Below, in pieces: positions 52,430 through 62,516 of a stretch of 64,000 bases of DNA (its first letter is position 1; each line of letters opens with the position of its first letter). Origin of the DNA: Mycolicibacterium austroafricanum (GTDB lineage: Bacteria > Actinomycetota > Actinomycetes > Mycobacteriales > Mycobacteriaceae); contig NZ_CACSIP010000001.1 of NCBI RefSeq assembly GCF_902705885.1, positions 462,211-526,210 of the forward strand, read 5' to 3'. Position numbers and translations under genes: made by a program. Below the pieces are notes generated by a model. It ran no database searches and was not told where the DNA came from. It worked only from the letters and a program-made list of their open reading frames with translations.

Positions 52430-53587
52430 TCAGCCGTCGCGACGGCGGTCCTCGGCCTCTCCCTGCCCGGTGCGGACGCCCTCATCACACGGGTCGGCAT
52501 GCCAGTCACCGAACGGGTCCTCGAAGTTCCGCCATTCCTCGGGGCGGTCCATTTCGTCGTCGGTGAGCAGCGCGCCCTGCAGCGCCTCGCGAATCTCCTC
52601 GGGGTCGGCCCCGCAGACCAGCACCGTCATCGACGTGTGGCGATCCCCATACCGGTACTGCCAGATCAGGTCCGCGATCGCCCGACGTTCCGGATCGACA
52701 TAGGCGAGCTCCCGAGACGTCATGGCCGCCAACCACTTTCCCACCTGCGAGACCCGCAGCCCACCTCCGGCCGACTCCAGCCACATCACCCGGTCGGGCT
52801 GGCTTGCCAGCCACAACCGGCCTCTGCATCGGACCACCCCCTCCAGCAGCAGATCGACGGCAGCGTGCAGCCGATCCGGGTGAAACGGACGGCGGGCCCC
52901 GAATTCGAGGATCCGGACCGTCCCGGCGACGTCCAGTGGCGGCTGTCCGGCGAGCAACGGCCCGTGCGGACTGTCGCTGCGGCCACGGCGCGCGCCCGGC
53001 TCGAGATGCCCCATGGCCATGTCGAGTCGGTCGGTGCCGACGGTGATCCGCGCCTTGGGCGCCAGTCGGCGGCAGACCGCCAGCGTCTCCGGATGGGGCT
53101 GGGACAGGACGACGACATCGGCGAACTCCACCTGGGCGACGACGACCTGCGCCACCGTGCGTCCGTCGTCGAGTTCGTCCTCCCCCAGCGCCGATGCGAG
53201 CCACGTCGAGGTGTCCACGGAGGTGACGACCGCGGACACCGAGACGTCGCGCGCCGTCGGCGAGTGGGTGATCGCAAAGCAGACCGGTTCCGGCTCCATC
53301 CACGGCCCCAGCCGGACGACGATCCGGTCGACATCAGGACGGCGGTGCAGTTGCCGCAGGTAGTCCAGCAGATCATTGCGCACCGTGCAGGACACGCAGC
53401 CGTGGGCGAGTTCGAGCACGAAGTCGGCGCTCAGCTCGACCCCCTGCTGCACCAGGGTGGTTGTGCGATGTACGACGTGTCCGTCGAACCGGTGCTCCAC
53501 CAGCGCCGTTCCCGGACCGGCGAGCAGCACGCCGGTGATGTCCTCACTGTCGCTCTGGCCGGTCACGACGACGACTGGGGTGCGCAT
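52430..53587 (-). CDS. COG0523-like protein lacking a P-loop (Rv0106-like), Zur-linked
   Basis: This encodes 385 residues from ATG 53587 (MRTPVVVVTGQSDSEDITG). It has the COG0523 layout, with GCVSCTVR (the CxxC metal site), a central region and a CobW C-terminal domain (ILEFGARRPFHPDRLHAAVDLLL; DPFGDWHADPCDEG). In place of the GxxGxGKT Walker A it has GQSDSEDITG, so GTP binding by the usual motif looks lost. It resembles M. tuberculosis Rv0106. It is divergent from the zinc-independent ribosomal operon, each with its own Zur-like box, so it is probably induced by zinc shortage. Confidence 0.85.
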   Translation of the reverse strand: MRTPVVVVTGQSDSEDITGVLLAGPGTALVEHRFDGHVVHRTTTLVQQGVELSADFVLELAHGCVSCTVRNDLLDYLRQLHRRPDVDRIVVRLGPWMEPEPVCFAITHSPTARDVSVSAVVTSVDTSTWLASALGEDELDDGRTVAQVVVAQVEFADVVVLSQPHPETLAVCRRLAPKARITVGTDRLDMAMGHLEPGARRGRSDSPHGPLLAGQPPLDVAGTVRILEFGARRPFHPDRLHAAVDLLLEGVVRCRGRLWLASQPDRVMWLESAGGGLRVSQVGKWLAAMTSRELAYVDPERRAIADLIWQYRYGDRHTSMTVLVCGADPEEIREALQGALLTDDEMDRPEEWRNFEDPFGDWHADPCDEGVRTGQGEAEDRRRDG

Positions 53588-53604
53588 CCATCCTCCTCTA
53601 TCAG

Positions 53605-53619
53605 AAATGATTTTCATTT
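53605..53619. promoter_or_regulatory. Zur-like box upstream of the COG0523-like gene
   Basis: The palindrome AAATGA-TTT-TCATTT lies 18 bp before the minus-strand start. Read on the minus strand it contains GAAAATCATT, the same 10-mer as in the box on the other side. This fits the TGAAAATCATTTTCA-type Zur site of actinobacteria. Confidence 0.7.
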
Positions 53620-53656
53620 ACTGCGCGTTGACGCTACAGTTCCGGATCGGGCTTGT

Positions 53657-53673
53657 CGAAAATCATTGTCATT
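53657..53673. promoter_or_regulatory. Zur-like box upstream of the ribosomal protein operon
   Basis: CGAAAATCATTGTCATT shares the GAAAATCATT core with the opposite box and lies 19 bp upstream of the rpmB start. It predicts repression of rpmB-rpmG-rpsN-rpsR by zinc-loaded Zur. Confidence 0.65.
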
Positions 53674-53691
53674 AACGATCGAAGGAGAGAT

Positions 53692-53928
53692 GTGTCCGCC
53701 CATTGCCAGGTCACCGGTCGCTCACCCGGATTCGGTAACTCCGTGTCGCATTCACACCGCCGCACCCGACGCCGCTGGAACCCCAACATCCAGCGCAAGA
53801 CCTACTTCCTGGCCTCGGAAGGCCGCCGGGTCACACTGCGGGTGAGCGCCAAAGGCATCAAGGTCATCGACCGCGACGGCATCGAGTCGGTGGTGGCACG
53901 GCTGCGCCGGGACGGGCAGAAGATCTGA
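53692..53928 (+). CDS. rpmB: Ribosomal protein L28, zinc-independent paralogue
   Basis: This encodes 78 residues from GTG 53692 after GAAGGAGAG. The core [28 protein letters not shown] and the later [13 protein letters not shown] are typical L28. It has a single Cys, so the CxxC zinc ribbon of the C+ form is absent. It is the first gene of an operon of four alternative ribosomal proteins that replace zinc-binding versions when zinc is scarce. Confidence 0.92.
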   Translation: MSAHCQVTGRSPGFGNSVSHSHRRTRRRWNPNIQRKTYFLASEGRRVTLRVSAKGIKVIDRDGIESVVARLRRDGQKI

Positions 53929-54092
53929 TGGCTCGCAACGAGATCCGCCCGCTGGTCAAGCTGCGCTCCACGGCGGGCACCGGCTACACCTACATCACCC
54001 GGAAGAACCGCCGCAACGACCCCGACCGACTGACGCTGCGCAAGTACGACCCGGTCGTCCGCAAGCACGTCGACTTCCGCGAGGAGCGCTGA
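53928..54092 (+). CDS. rpmG: Ribosomal protein L33, zinc-independent paralogue
   Basis: This encodes 54 residues, starting [20 protein letters not shown] and ending VDFREER. The ATG shares a base with the rpmB stop (TGATG). L33 normally carries two CxxC pairs; none is present here, so this is the C- form. It was too short to be picked up as a standard long frame but its sequence and coupling are clear. Confidence 0.92.
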   Translation: MARNEIRPLVKLRSTAGTGYTYITRKNRRNDPDRLTLRKYDPVVRKHVDFREER

Positions 54093-54095
54093 ACC

Positions 54096-54401
54096 ATGGC
54101 CAAGGCATCCAAGATCGCCAAGAACGCGCAGCGCCGCGTCATCGTGGCCCGCTACGCCGAACGTCGGGCCGAACTCAAGAAGATCATCAAGTCGCCGGCG
54201 ACCACGTCCGAGGCGCGGGTGGCGGCGCAGGCCGAACTGGCGCGCCAACCGCGCGACGCCAGCGCAGTACGGGTACGCAACCGCGACGCCGTCGACGGCC
54301 GGCCTCGGGGTCACCTGCGCAAGTTCGGCCTGTCCCGGGTTCGGGTGCGGGAACTCGCCCACGAGGGTCAACTCCCCGGCGTCCGGAAGTCCAGCTGGTG
54401 A
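54096..54401 (+). CDS. rpsN: Ribosomal protein S14, zinc-independent paralogue
   Basis: This encodes 101 residues starting [20 protein letters not shown]. It has the long S14 form with [24 protein letters not shown] and no cysteines, so it lacks the CxxC-x12-CxxC zinc site of the short S14. It follows rpmG by three bases and overlaps the next gene (GTGA). Confidence 0.93.
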   Translation: MAKASKIAKNAQRRVIVARYAERRAELKKIIKSPATTSEARVAAQAELARQPRDASAVRVRNRDAVDGRPRGHLRKFGLSRVRVRELAHEGQLPGVRKSSW

Positions 54402-54643
54402 GGGCCAAGAAGCGGGAGCCCGCGCCCCCGAAGACGAGGCGCAACCTGCTGGCGCAGCTCGACATCGAACACGTCGACTACAAGGACACCCCGACGCTGC
54501 GGCAGTTCATCTCCGAGCGCGGCAAGATCCGGTCCCGAAGCGTGACCGGCCTGACCGTGCAGCAGCAGCGCCAGGTCACCACGGCCATCAAGAACGCCCG
54601 GGAGATGGCACTGCTTCCGTATCCCGGTCAGGGCCAGCGCTAG
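54398..54643 (+). CDS. rpsR: Ribosomal protein S18, zinc-independent paralogue
   Basis: This encodes 81 residues from GTG 54398, overlapping the rpsN stop. The S18 core is [33 protein letters not shown], followed by [13 protein letters not shown]. It has no Cys. It is the last gene of the Zur-regulated unit and converges on the thiolase gene 23 bp away. Confidence 0.92.
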   Translation: MRAKKREPAPPKTRRNLLAQLDIEHVDYKDTPTLRQFISERGKIRSRSVTGLTVQQQRQVTTAIKNAREMALLPYPGQGQR

Positions 54644-54666
54644 TCGACCACCTGTCTCTCCGGCGG

Positions 54667-55860
54667 TTATGCGGCGTCGACTTTCTGATAGAGGGTGACG
54701 ACGGCGGCGCCGCCCAATCCGATGTTGTGCTGCAACGCGATCGACGCATCGTCGACCTGGCGAGGGCCAGCCTGCCCGCGCAACTGCCAGACCAGCTCGG
54801 CGCACTGCGCCAGGCCGGTGGCTCCCAAAGGGTGACCTTTTGAGAGCAGGCCCCCCGACGGGTTGGTGACGACTCGTCCGCCGTAGGTGTTGTCCCCGTC
54901 GAGAACGAACTTCTCCGCAGATCCTTCCGGTGTCAGTCCGAGAGCCTCGTAGCTGAGGAGTTCGTTGGCCGTGAAGCAGTCGTGGAGTTCGACCACCTTG
55001 ATGTCCTCCGGTGTGACACCAGCACGTTCGTACACGCGGCCGGCGGCAGTCTTGGCCATGCTGTAGCCGACGACCTCGATCATCGACCGCGTGTCGAACG
55101 TGGCCGCGGTGTCGGTGGCCAGTTCCTGTGCAGCGATGGCGATGTCACCTCGCAGGCCATGCCCGCGGGCGAACCGGGCACTGCAGATCACCGCCGCGGC
55201 AGCACCACACGTGGGTGGACAGCACTGCAGGCGGGTCAGCAACGAATGGACGGTGGGTGAGCCGAGGACCTGCTCGACGGTGACTGGTTCCCGGAACACT
55301 GCATAGGGGTTGTTGGCGGCATGCCTCCTCGCTTTCACGGCGATCTGGGCGAAGGTGGCGGGAGCGGTGCCGTGCTGTGTGGCGTACTCGGCGCCCGCCC
55401 CGCCGAAGAGCCGGGCAGCCATGGGCGCATCCGGCGCTTCACCCTGCAAAGCTGTTGCAGTGTCCAGGAACTCGGTCAGCGGCTGCGGACGGTCAGACCA
55501 CTGCGCGGCGAGGGCGCCGCGCTGCATCTGCTCGAAGCCGACAGCCAGCACGCAGTCGGCGGCGCCACTCTCGACGGCTTGCCGGGCGAGCCACAGCGCG
55601 GTGGAACCGGTCGCGCAGTTGTTGTTGACGTTGACCACCGGGATTCCGCTCCTGCCGATCCCGTAGAGCGCGAACTGGCCGCTGGTCGAGTCGCCGTACA
55701 CGTAACCGACATACGCCTGCTGAAGGCGTTCGTAGTCGACGCCTGCGTCCGCAAGGGCCGCCATGACGGCGCCGCGGGCGAGGTTCTCGTACGTCGGGCT
55801 TGTTCTCGGCGTGGCGAACGGAACCATCCCGACCCCCACCACTCTTGCTGCGTTGCGCAC
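54667..55860 (-). CDS. Thiolase (SCP-x/lipid-transfer type)
   Basis: This 397-residue enzyme shows the active Cys in NNNCATGSTALWLA, a second Cys-rich stretch (RLQCCPPTCGAAA), His in LHDCFTANE and the C-terminal GGLLSKGHPLGATGLAQ. This is the sterol-carrier-protein-x-type thiolase pattern rather than the FadA pattern. It likely cleaves a beta-ketoacyl-CoA or performs an aldol/retro-aldol step on a side chain. It is divergent from the FAH-MBL gene, sharing a region with a strong palindrome. Confidence 0.85.
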   Translation of the reverse strand: MRNAARVVGVGMVPFATPRTSPTYENLARGAVMAALADAGVDYERLQQAYVGYVYGDSTSGQFALYGIGRSGIPVVNVNNNCATGSTALWLARQAVESGAADCVLAVGFEQMQRGALAAQWSDRPQPLTEFLDTATALQGEAPDAPMAARLFGGAGAEYATQHGTAPATFAQIAVKARRHAANNPYAVFREPVTVEQVLGSPTVHSLLTRLQCCPPTCGAAAAVICSARFARGHGLRGDIAIAAQELATDTAATFDTRSMIEVVGYSMAKTAAGRVYERAGVTPEDIKVVELHDCFTANELLSYEALGLTPEGSAEKFVLDGDNTYGGRVVTNPSGGLLSKGHPLGATGLAQCAELVWQLRGQAGPRQVDDASIALQHNIGLGGAAVVTLYQKVDAA

Positions 55861-55933
55861 CGAACCCTCCTTGAACTCACGTGCTTCTCAGCGGCCACCT
55901 GGACATCCGCTCGTGGATCAGCCGCGACTTTAC

Positions 55934-55966
55934 ATGCCGAGTAACAGATTGTATGTTGCTCGACAT
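55934..55966. promoter_or_regulatory. 33-bp inverted repeat between thiolase and FAH-MBL genes
   Basis: The arms ATGCCGAGTAACA (55934-55946) and TGTTGCTCGACAT (55954-55966) are complementary at 11 of 13 positions around a 7-nt centre. It lies 30 bp before the FAH-MBL start and 74 bp before the thiolase start, suiting an operator for both. The TetR gene at 62507 is the nearest candidate regulator. Confidence 0.65.
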
Positions 55967-55995
55967 AGAGACGTGGGTCACGAGAAGAGGTGCTG

Positions 55996-57942
55996 ATGCG
56001 CTGGGCCACCTATCAGGCGCCCGAAGGTCAACGGGTCGGTGTGGTTGTGGAGGACGTGATCTACGCGTTACCGCGCGGCGCGGACCTGCTCGACCTCATC
56101 GCCGGCGGCGTCGATGCCCTGCACGACGCCGGCGTTGGCGCCCGACGGTCCCCGGACACGGTGATGCGCCTGGCGGACGTGCGGCTCACGGCGCCGATCC
56201 CGGTTCCGCCCGCGATTCGGGACTGCCTGTGCTTCCTCGATCACATGCGCAATTGCCAGGTGGCGATGGGAGGTTCGGGTGAGCTCAAGGATGCGTGGTA
56301 CCGCGCACCCGCGTTCTACTTCGCGTGCCCGTCGACGGTGGTGGGTCCGTACGACGACGTTCAGATCGCCCCGGGAAGCGCCTGGCCGGACTTCGAACTC
56401 GAGATCGCCGCAGTCGTCGTGGGGGGTGCGGCCGACCTCACCGTCGAGCAGGCCGAGCAACAGATCATCGGCTACACGATCTTCAACGACTGGACGGCGC
56501 GCGACCATCAGATGATCGACGGACAGCTCGGCATCGGACAGGCGAAAGGCAAGGACAGCGCGGTCACCCTGGGACCGTTTCTTGTCACCCCTGACGAGCT
56601 GGCGCCCTTCTACCGCGACGGCGCATTGGATCTGAAGGTCACGGCTTCGGTGAACGACAACGTCATCGGCACCGGTTCGACCGGGTCGATGGACTGGTCG
56701 TTCGCCGAGGTGATCTCCTACGCATCGCGCGGCGTGCCACTGCGTCCAGGCGACGTGTTCGGGTCCGGGACGGTGCCGACGTGCACCCTGGTGGAACATC
56801 TGCGCATCGATCGGCTGGAGTCTTTCGGCGGCTGGCTGCACGACGGCGACGTGGTCACTCTCGAGGTCGAGGGCCTCGGCCACACCCGCCAAACCGTGCG
56901 CGCCTCCACGGCGCCGACACCGTTGGTCCCCCGGCCCCGGCCCCGCGCGAACGTCCCGCCGCCGAGAGTGAACCGTGCACCCGCGCTCGTCCCGTTCACG
57001 CGGGGGCTGCACGAGATCGGTGACCGGGTCTGGGCCTGGATTCTCCCCGACGGTGGATTCGGCTGGAGCAACGCCGGCCTGATCACCGGAGACGGCCAAT
57101 CCCTGTTGGTCGACACCCTGTTCGACGCCCACCTGACCCGCGAGATGTTGGACGCCCTGCGCCCCATCACCGATGGGGCGCCGATCCGCGACGCGCTGAT
57201 CACCCACTCCAACGGAGATCACACTCACGGCGCGATGCTGCTCGACCCCGACGTCCGGGTCGTGGCGGCAGACACCACGGCCGACGAGATCGCGAACGAC
57301 ATCCCGCCGGAGATGTTCACCTTCTTCCAGAAGGCCGACCTCGGCCCAGCGTTGACGCAGTACGCGCGGGACCGATTCGGCTGCTTCGACTTCGGCGGCA
57401 TCTCCGCGCGCCACCCCGATGTGACCTTCGCCAAGGAGTGCAGCCTCGACGTCGGTGGTAGGCACGTCGACGTCTACAACCTCGGACCGGCACACACCGG
57501 AGCAGACAGCGTGGCGCACGTTCCCGACGCCGGCGTGCTGTTCGGCGGCGACCTGTTGTTCTTCGGATGCACCCCCATCACGTGGGCCGGTCCGATCGGC
57601 AACTGGATCGCGGCCTGCGACTCGATGCTGGCTCTGGAGCCACAGGTCGTCGTGCCGGGGCACGGTCCGGTGGGCGACGCCAACGGCATCCGGAGGGTCC
57701 GTGAGTACCTCCGGTTTGTCACCGAGTACGCCGACTCGGCGCACCGCGCCGGGCACAGCATGCGCGAAGCCGCTGACCGCGTCGACCTCGGCGAGTTCGC
57801 CGACTGGCTCGACTCCGAGCGTGTTGTTGCCAACATCTATCAGCGCTATCGCGAATTGGACCAGACCACACCGCTTCTGGGGGTGGTGGAGCTGTTCACC
57901 TGGAAAGCCGAGTGGCTCGCCGCCAGGACGGCCCGGCCGTGA
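55996..57942 (+). CDS. Fused FAH-family hydrolase and metallo-beta-lactamase-fold protein
   Basis: This encodes 648 residues from ATG 55996 (GAAGAGG seven bases upstream). Residues 1 to about 305 form a fumarylacetoacetate-hydrolase-type domain, with the metal-binding acidic residues in WPDFELEIAAVV, NDWTARDHQ and GQAKGKD. A Pro/Arg linker at about 310-335 leads to an MBL-fold domain. Its first metal motif is H-S-N-G-D-H, with Asn replacing the second His of HxHxDH; GPAHTGADS, FGGDLLFF and VPGHGPVGD supply the others. FAH enzymes cleave C-C bonds of beta-diketo acids. It is coupled by GTGA to an acyl-CoA ligase. Substrate unknown. Confidence 0.85.
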   Translation: MRWATYQAPEGQRVGVVVEDVIYALPRGADLLDLIAGGVDALHDAGVGARRSPDTVMRLADVRLTAPIPVPPAIRDCLCFLDHMRNCQVAMGGSGELKDAWYRAPAFYFACPSTVVGPYDDVQIAPGSAWPDFELEIAAVVVGGAADLTVEQAEQQIIGYTIFNDWTARDHQMIDGQLGIGQAKGKDSAVTLGPFLVTPDELAPFYRDGALDLKVTASVNDNVIGTGSTGSMDWSFAEVISYASRGVPLRPGDVFGSGTVPTCTLVEHLRIDRLESFGGWLHDGDVVTLEVEGLGHTRQTVRASTAPTPLVPRPRPRANVPPPRVNRAPALVPFTRGLHEIGDRVWAWILPDGGFGWSNAGLITGDGQSLLVDTLFDAHLTREMLDALRPITDGAPIRDALITHSNGDHTHGAMLLDPDVRVVAADTTADEIANDIPPEMFTFFQKADLGPALTQYARDRFGCFDFGGISARHPDVTFAKECSLDVGGRHVDVYNLGPAHTGADSVAHVPDAGVLFGGDLLFFGCTPITWAGPIGNWIAACDSMLALEPQVVVPGHGPVGDANGIRRVREYLRFVTEYADSAHRAGHSMREAADRVDLGEFADWLDSERVVANIYQRYRELDQTTPLLGVVELFTWKAEWLAARTARP

Positions 57943-59489
57943 CCCTGCCGGCCACCGGGGAGTGCACGGTCGCCGGTCTGCTCGACTTCTGGTCGCGCAC
58001 CACCCCCGACGCGCCGTTCATCGTCTTCGACCCGCTGGACGACGATCCACACGAGTTCAGCTATCGCGACGTGTGGGTGCTCGCCGTGCGGGCCGCGGAG
58101 GTGCTGTCATCACTGGGCCTGCGGCGTGGCGACCGGTTCGCCGTCGCGCTCGGGAATCACCCGGATTTTTTCGCCTACTGGTTCGGCGCGGCGCTCACCG
58201 GGACCGTGTTCGTGCCGGTGAACCCAGCGAGCACGGCCGACGAGCTGCAGTATTACTTCCAACACGCGAAATGCCGCGCCGTCATCTGCTCGACGACCAA
58301 TCGCGACACTGTCAAAAACGCCTGGGCAGGAGCGCCGTCGGCGATCGTCGTCGCCGACCGGCAGACTCGGACCACCACGCCGAACTTCTGTGCGATTCCG
58401 GTGGGCCTCACGCCAGACGAGCCGTTGGCGATCATGTACACCTCGGGCACCACCAGCCGCCCCAAAGGCGTTGTGGTCACTCATGCCAACTACCTGTCGG
58501 CGGGCCACACGGTCGCCGAGCAGCTACGTATTCGGCCCGACGATCGCTGGCTCGTGGTGCTGCCGCTCTTTCACGCCAACGCCCAGTACTACTGCACGAT
58601 GTCGGCATTGGTGAGCGGCGCCTCCCTGGTGGTCTCGGCACGATTCTCGGCCTCTCGGTGGGGGGACCAGGCGCGCAGCCACGGCGTCACGTTGGCGAGC
58701 CTGTTCGCCGCACCCATCCGGATGATTCTCGCCGCGCCAGTGCAGGCGGGCGACCACACCAACTGGCTGCGAGCGGTGATCTTCGCCCAATGCCTTACCG
58801 ACCAGCAGCTCGGACGATTCGAAAACCGCTTCAGCACAACGCTACTCCAGCTGTACGGAATGACCGAGACGATGGCGCCACCGTTGATGAATCCGCTTTA
58901 TGGCCGGATCCACAATCAGACGATCGGATTGCCGACCGCGGCCAACCGGGTACGGATCGTGGCCGACGGCGGATCTGACGCTCTACCAGGAGAATCGGGA
59001 GAGCTTCTGGTCGGCGGCGTTGCCGGCGAGACGCTGATGACCGGCTACCTCGATGACGAGCAGGCCACCGCCGAGACGATCGTCGACGGTTGGCTGCGCA
59101 CCGGCGATCTGGTGGAGCGTCGTGACGACGGCTATGTCGTCTTCACCGACCGCGCCAAGGACATGATCAAACGGTCCGGCGAGAACGTTGCGGCCGCCGA
59201 AGTGGAGCGGGTGATCAACACCTGCCCCCAGGTCTTCGAATCGGCCGTGATAGGTATCCCGGATCCGCTCCGCGACGAAGCGATCAAGGCATACGTTGTG
59301 CTGCAGGATGGTTCGTCTGAGGTTTCGGAGAGCTCCCTGATCGAGTTCTGCTCCCGCACCCTCCCCCGGGGAAAGGTGCCCGACGTCATCGAGTTCGTCG
59401 CCGACCTTCCGCGGACATCGGTGGGCAAGATCCGCAAACAGGCGCTGCGTGCGACCGCAGGAGCCGTGCATGCAGAGATGGGGCAGTGA
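57939..59489 (+). CDS. Acyl-CoA ligase (ANL superfamily, CaiC-like)
   Basis: This encodes 516 residues from GTG 57939, overlapping the previous stop. The P-loop is IMYTSGTTSRPKGVVVTH, the A5 motif LQLYGMTETM, A7 is RTGDLVERRDDG and the A10 lysine is SVGKIRKQ. ANL ligases activate carboxylic acids as adenylates and then CoA esters. The overall form resembles crotonobetaine/carnitine-type and FadD-type ligases. It probably activates a carboxylated intermediate of this cluster. Confidence 0.88.
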   Translation: MTLPATGECTVAGLLDFWSRTTPDAPFIVFDPLDDDPHEFSYRDVWVLAVRAAEVLSSLGLRRGDRFAVALGNHPDFFAYWFGAALTGTVFVPVNPASTADELQYYFQHAKCRAVICSTTNRDTVKNAWAGAPSAIVVADRQTRTTTPNFCAIPVGLTPDEPLAIMYTSGTTSRPKGVVVTHANYLSAGHTVAEQLRIRPDDRWLVVLPLFHANAQYYCTMSALVSGASLVVSARFSASRWGDQARSHGVTLASLFAAPIRMILAAPVQAGDHTNWLRAVIFAQCLTDQQLGRFENRFSTTLLQLYGMTETMAPPLMNPLYGRIHNQTIGLPTAANRVRIVADGGSDALPGESGELLVGGVAGETLMTGYLDDEQATAETIVDGWLRTGDLVERRDDGYVVFTDRAKDMIKRSGENVAAAEVERVINTCPQVFESAVIGIPDPLRDEAIKAYVVLQDGSSEVSESSLIEFCSRTLPRGKVPDVIEFVADLPRTSVGKIRKQALRATAGAVHAEMGQ

Positions 59490-59492
59490 CAG

Positions 59493-61019
<1,527 letters not shown>

Positions 61020-61050
61020 TGAACGCCAGATCGAGGAACGGAGCGCGGTC

Positions 61051-62301
61051 GTGATAGACGAGCAGACGATGGTCGACAAGGCGGAAGCCGACAGGCTTCT
61101 CGGAGCGCTGTTCGGCGGGGTGGAGCAGGATCCGTTCCCGTACTACGACGCACTGCGCGAGCTGGGTGACGGCATCCACCAGGTCGACATGATGCAGGCC
61201 GTCCTCGTCACGCGGTACGACGACATCCGCACCATCGGTTCGGACCCGAAAACCTTCTCCAGCGAGCTGTTCGAGCTGACCGGGCCCGGTATTCATGATC
61301 CCGAGGATCCCGAGCACCGGCGGTTCGTCGAGACGGCCAGTCGGCTCTTCATGTTCGCCGATCCCCCACGACACACCCAGGTCCGCTCGACTTTTCGGCA
61401 CGCGTTCACTCCAGACGCAGTCCGTCGCTGGCGCGCCATCGTCGAGGACATCGCCGACGAAGTCCTCGCACGCTTCGAGCCGGGCCAGGAGATCGACCTG
61501 ATGGGTGGTCTGGCTTCCGAAGTCCCCGTAGCCGTGATAGCCCAGATACTCGGCGTGCCCAGAGACACGTGGCAGCACTTTCGCGACTGGTCGTTCGCCT
61601 ACGCCTCGACGTTCGATCCGATGGTGCAAGGCGAGCGGCGCGATCACGCGATCCGGACCAGCCTCATTCTGTTCGACTATCTCAGCGAGCTGATCGAGGA
61701 GCGACGCACGAACCCCTGCGATGACCTGATCTCGCAGATGCTCAGCACGGAGACGTTCGACGGAGACACTCTCGCAAAGGCGGACCTGATCGCTCAGGTC
61801 GCCCTGCTGCTGGTCGCCGGCAACGAGACCACCACCAACCTCGTCGGCAACGGCGTCACGTTGCTGACGGCCCACCCCGAGGCCAAGAGCGCCCTGCTCG
61901 CCGATCCGGCGCTTCTGCCGGGTGCCGTCGAAGAGATGCTCAGATTCGACCCACCCCTTCATCTGGCGGGACGAAAAGTGACCACCGAGGTCACCGTGGG
62001 TGAGCACACTCTCCAGCCGGGAACCGTCGTGCTGACCTGCATTCCGGCGGCAAACCGAGACCCCAGGGCCTTCCCGAACGCATCGGCGTTCGACATCCAC
62101 CGCACCGACAACAAACACCTCGCGTTCTTCCACGGTATCCACTACTGCGTCGGGGCGCCGTTGGCGCGGCTCGAGGGCACGGTCATCCTCGACAAACTGC
62201 TGCGCGCCTTCCCCGACATCCGCGTGGGCACCTCGGCGCCGATCAGGCGGACGCTGAACGTGGCGTCACGAGGCTGGGAATCGCGGCCGGTGATCCTGTG
62301 A
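61051..62301 (+). CDS. Cytochrome P450
   Basis: This encodes 416 residues from GTG 61051. The I-helix is [11 protein letters not shown], the K-helix E-x-x-R is EEMLRF, and the haem loop is FFHGIHYCVGAPLAR with the Cys ligand. The ferredoxin gene overlaps its stop, giving a dedicated electron donor. It probably hydroxylates the substrate of the surrounding catabolic cluster, before or after CoA activation. Confidence 0.92.
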   Translation: MIDEQTMVDKAEADRLLGALFGGVEQDPFPYYDALRELGDGIHQVDMMQAVLVTRYDDIRTIGSDPKTFSSELFELTGPGIHDPEDPEHRRFVETASRLFMFADPPRHTQVRSTFRHAFTPDAVRRWRAIVEDIADEVLARFEPGQEIDLMGGLASEVPVAVIAQILGVPRDTWQHFRDWSFAYASTFDPMVQGERRDHAIRTSLILFDYLSELIEERRTNPCDDLISQMLSTETFDGDTLAKADLIAQVALLLVAGNETTTNLVGNGVTLLTAHPEAKSALLADPALLPGAVEEMLRFDPPLHLAGRKVTTEVTVGEHTLQPGTVVLTCIPAANRDPRAFPNASAFDIHRTDNKHLAFFHGIHYCVGAPLARLEGTVILDKLLRAFPDIRVGTSAPIRRTLNVASRGWESRPVIL

Positions 62302-62516
62302 CCGAGACGGTGCACGTCGAAGTCCGTGCCGAAACCTGCATGGCAAGTGGGTATTGCATGCGCCAGGCGCCTCGGGTGTTCGGTGCGGATGAGGCGGGCT
62401 GGATCAAGCTGCTCGACGCCGATCCCGAGGGGCAGACCGCCGCGGTGCTGGCGGCGGCAACCGCGTGCCCGGTCGCGGCGATCGACGTCTTCGACCCAGA
62501 TGGACGTCAGCTCTGA
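62298..62516 (+). CDS. [3Fe-4S] ferredoxin of the P450
   Basis: This 72-residue protein starts at GTG 62298, overlapping the P450 stop. Cys14, Cys20 and Cys57 (ETCMASGYC; TACPVAAI) fit the C-x5-C-xn-C-P pattern of mycobacterial P450 ferredoxins with three cluster ligands. The variable position between the first two cysteines is Ser17. It passes electrons to the P450. Its 3' end overlaps the convergent TetR gene by 10 bp. Confidence 0.92.
   Translation: MTETVHVEVRAETCMASGYCMRQAPRVFGADEAGWIKLLDADPEGQTAAVLAAATACPVAAIDVFDPDGRQL

Noticed and set aside
56068..57756. 562-codon minus-strand frame opposite the FAH-MBL gene
   Set aside because: Antisense shadow; the sense strand has intact FAH and MBL motifs.
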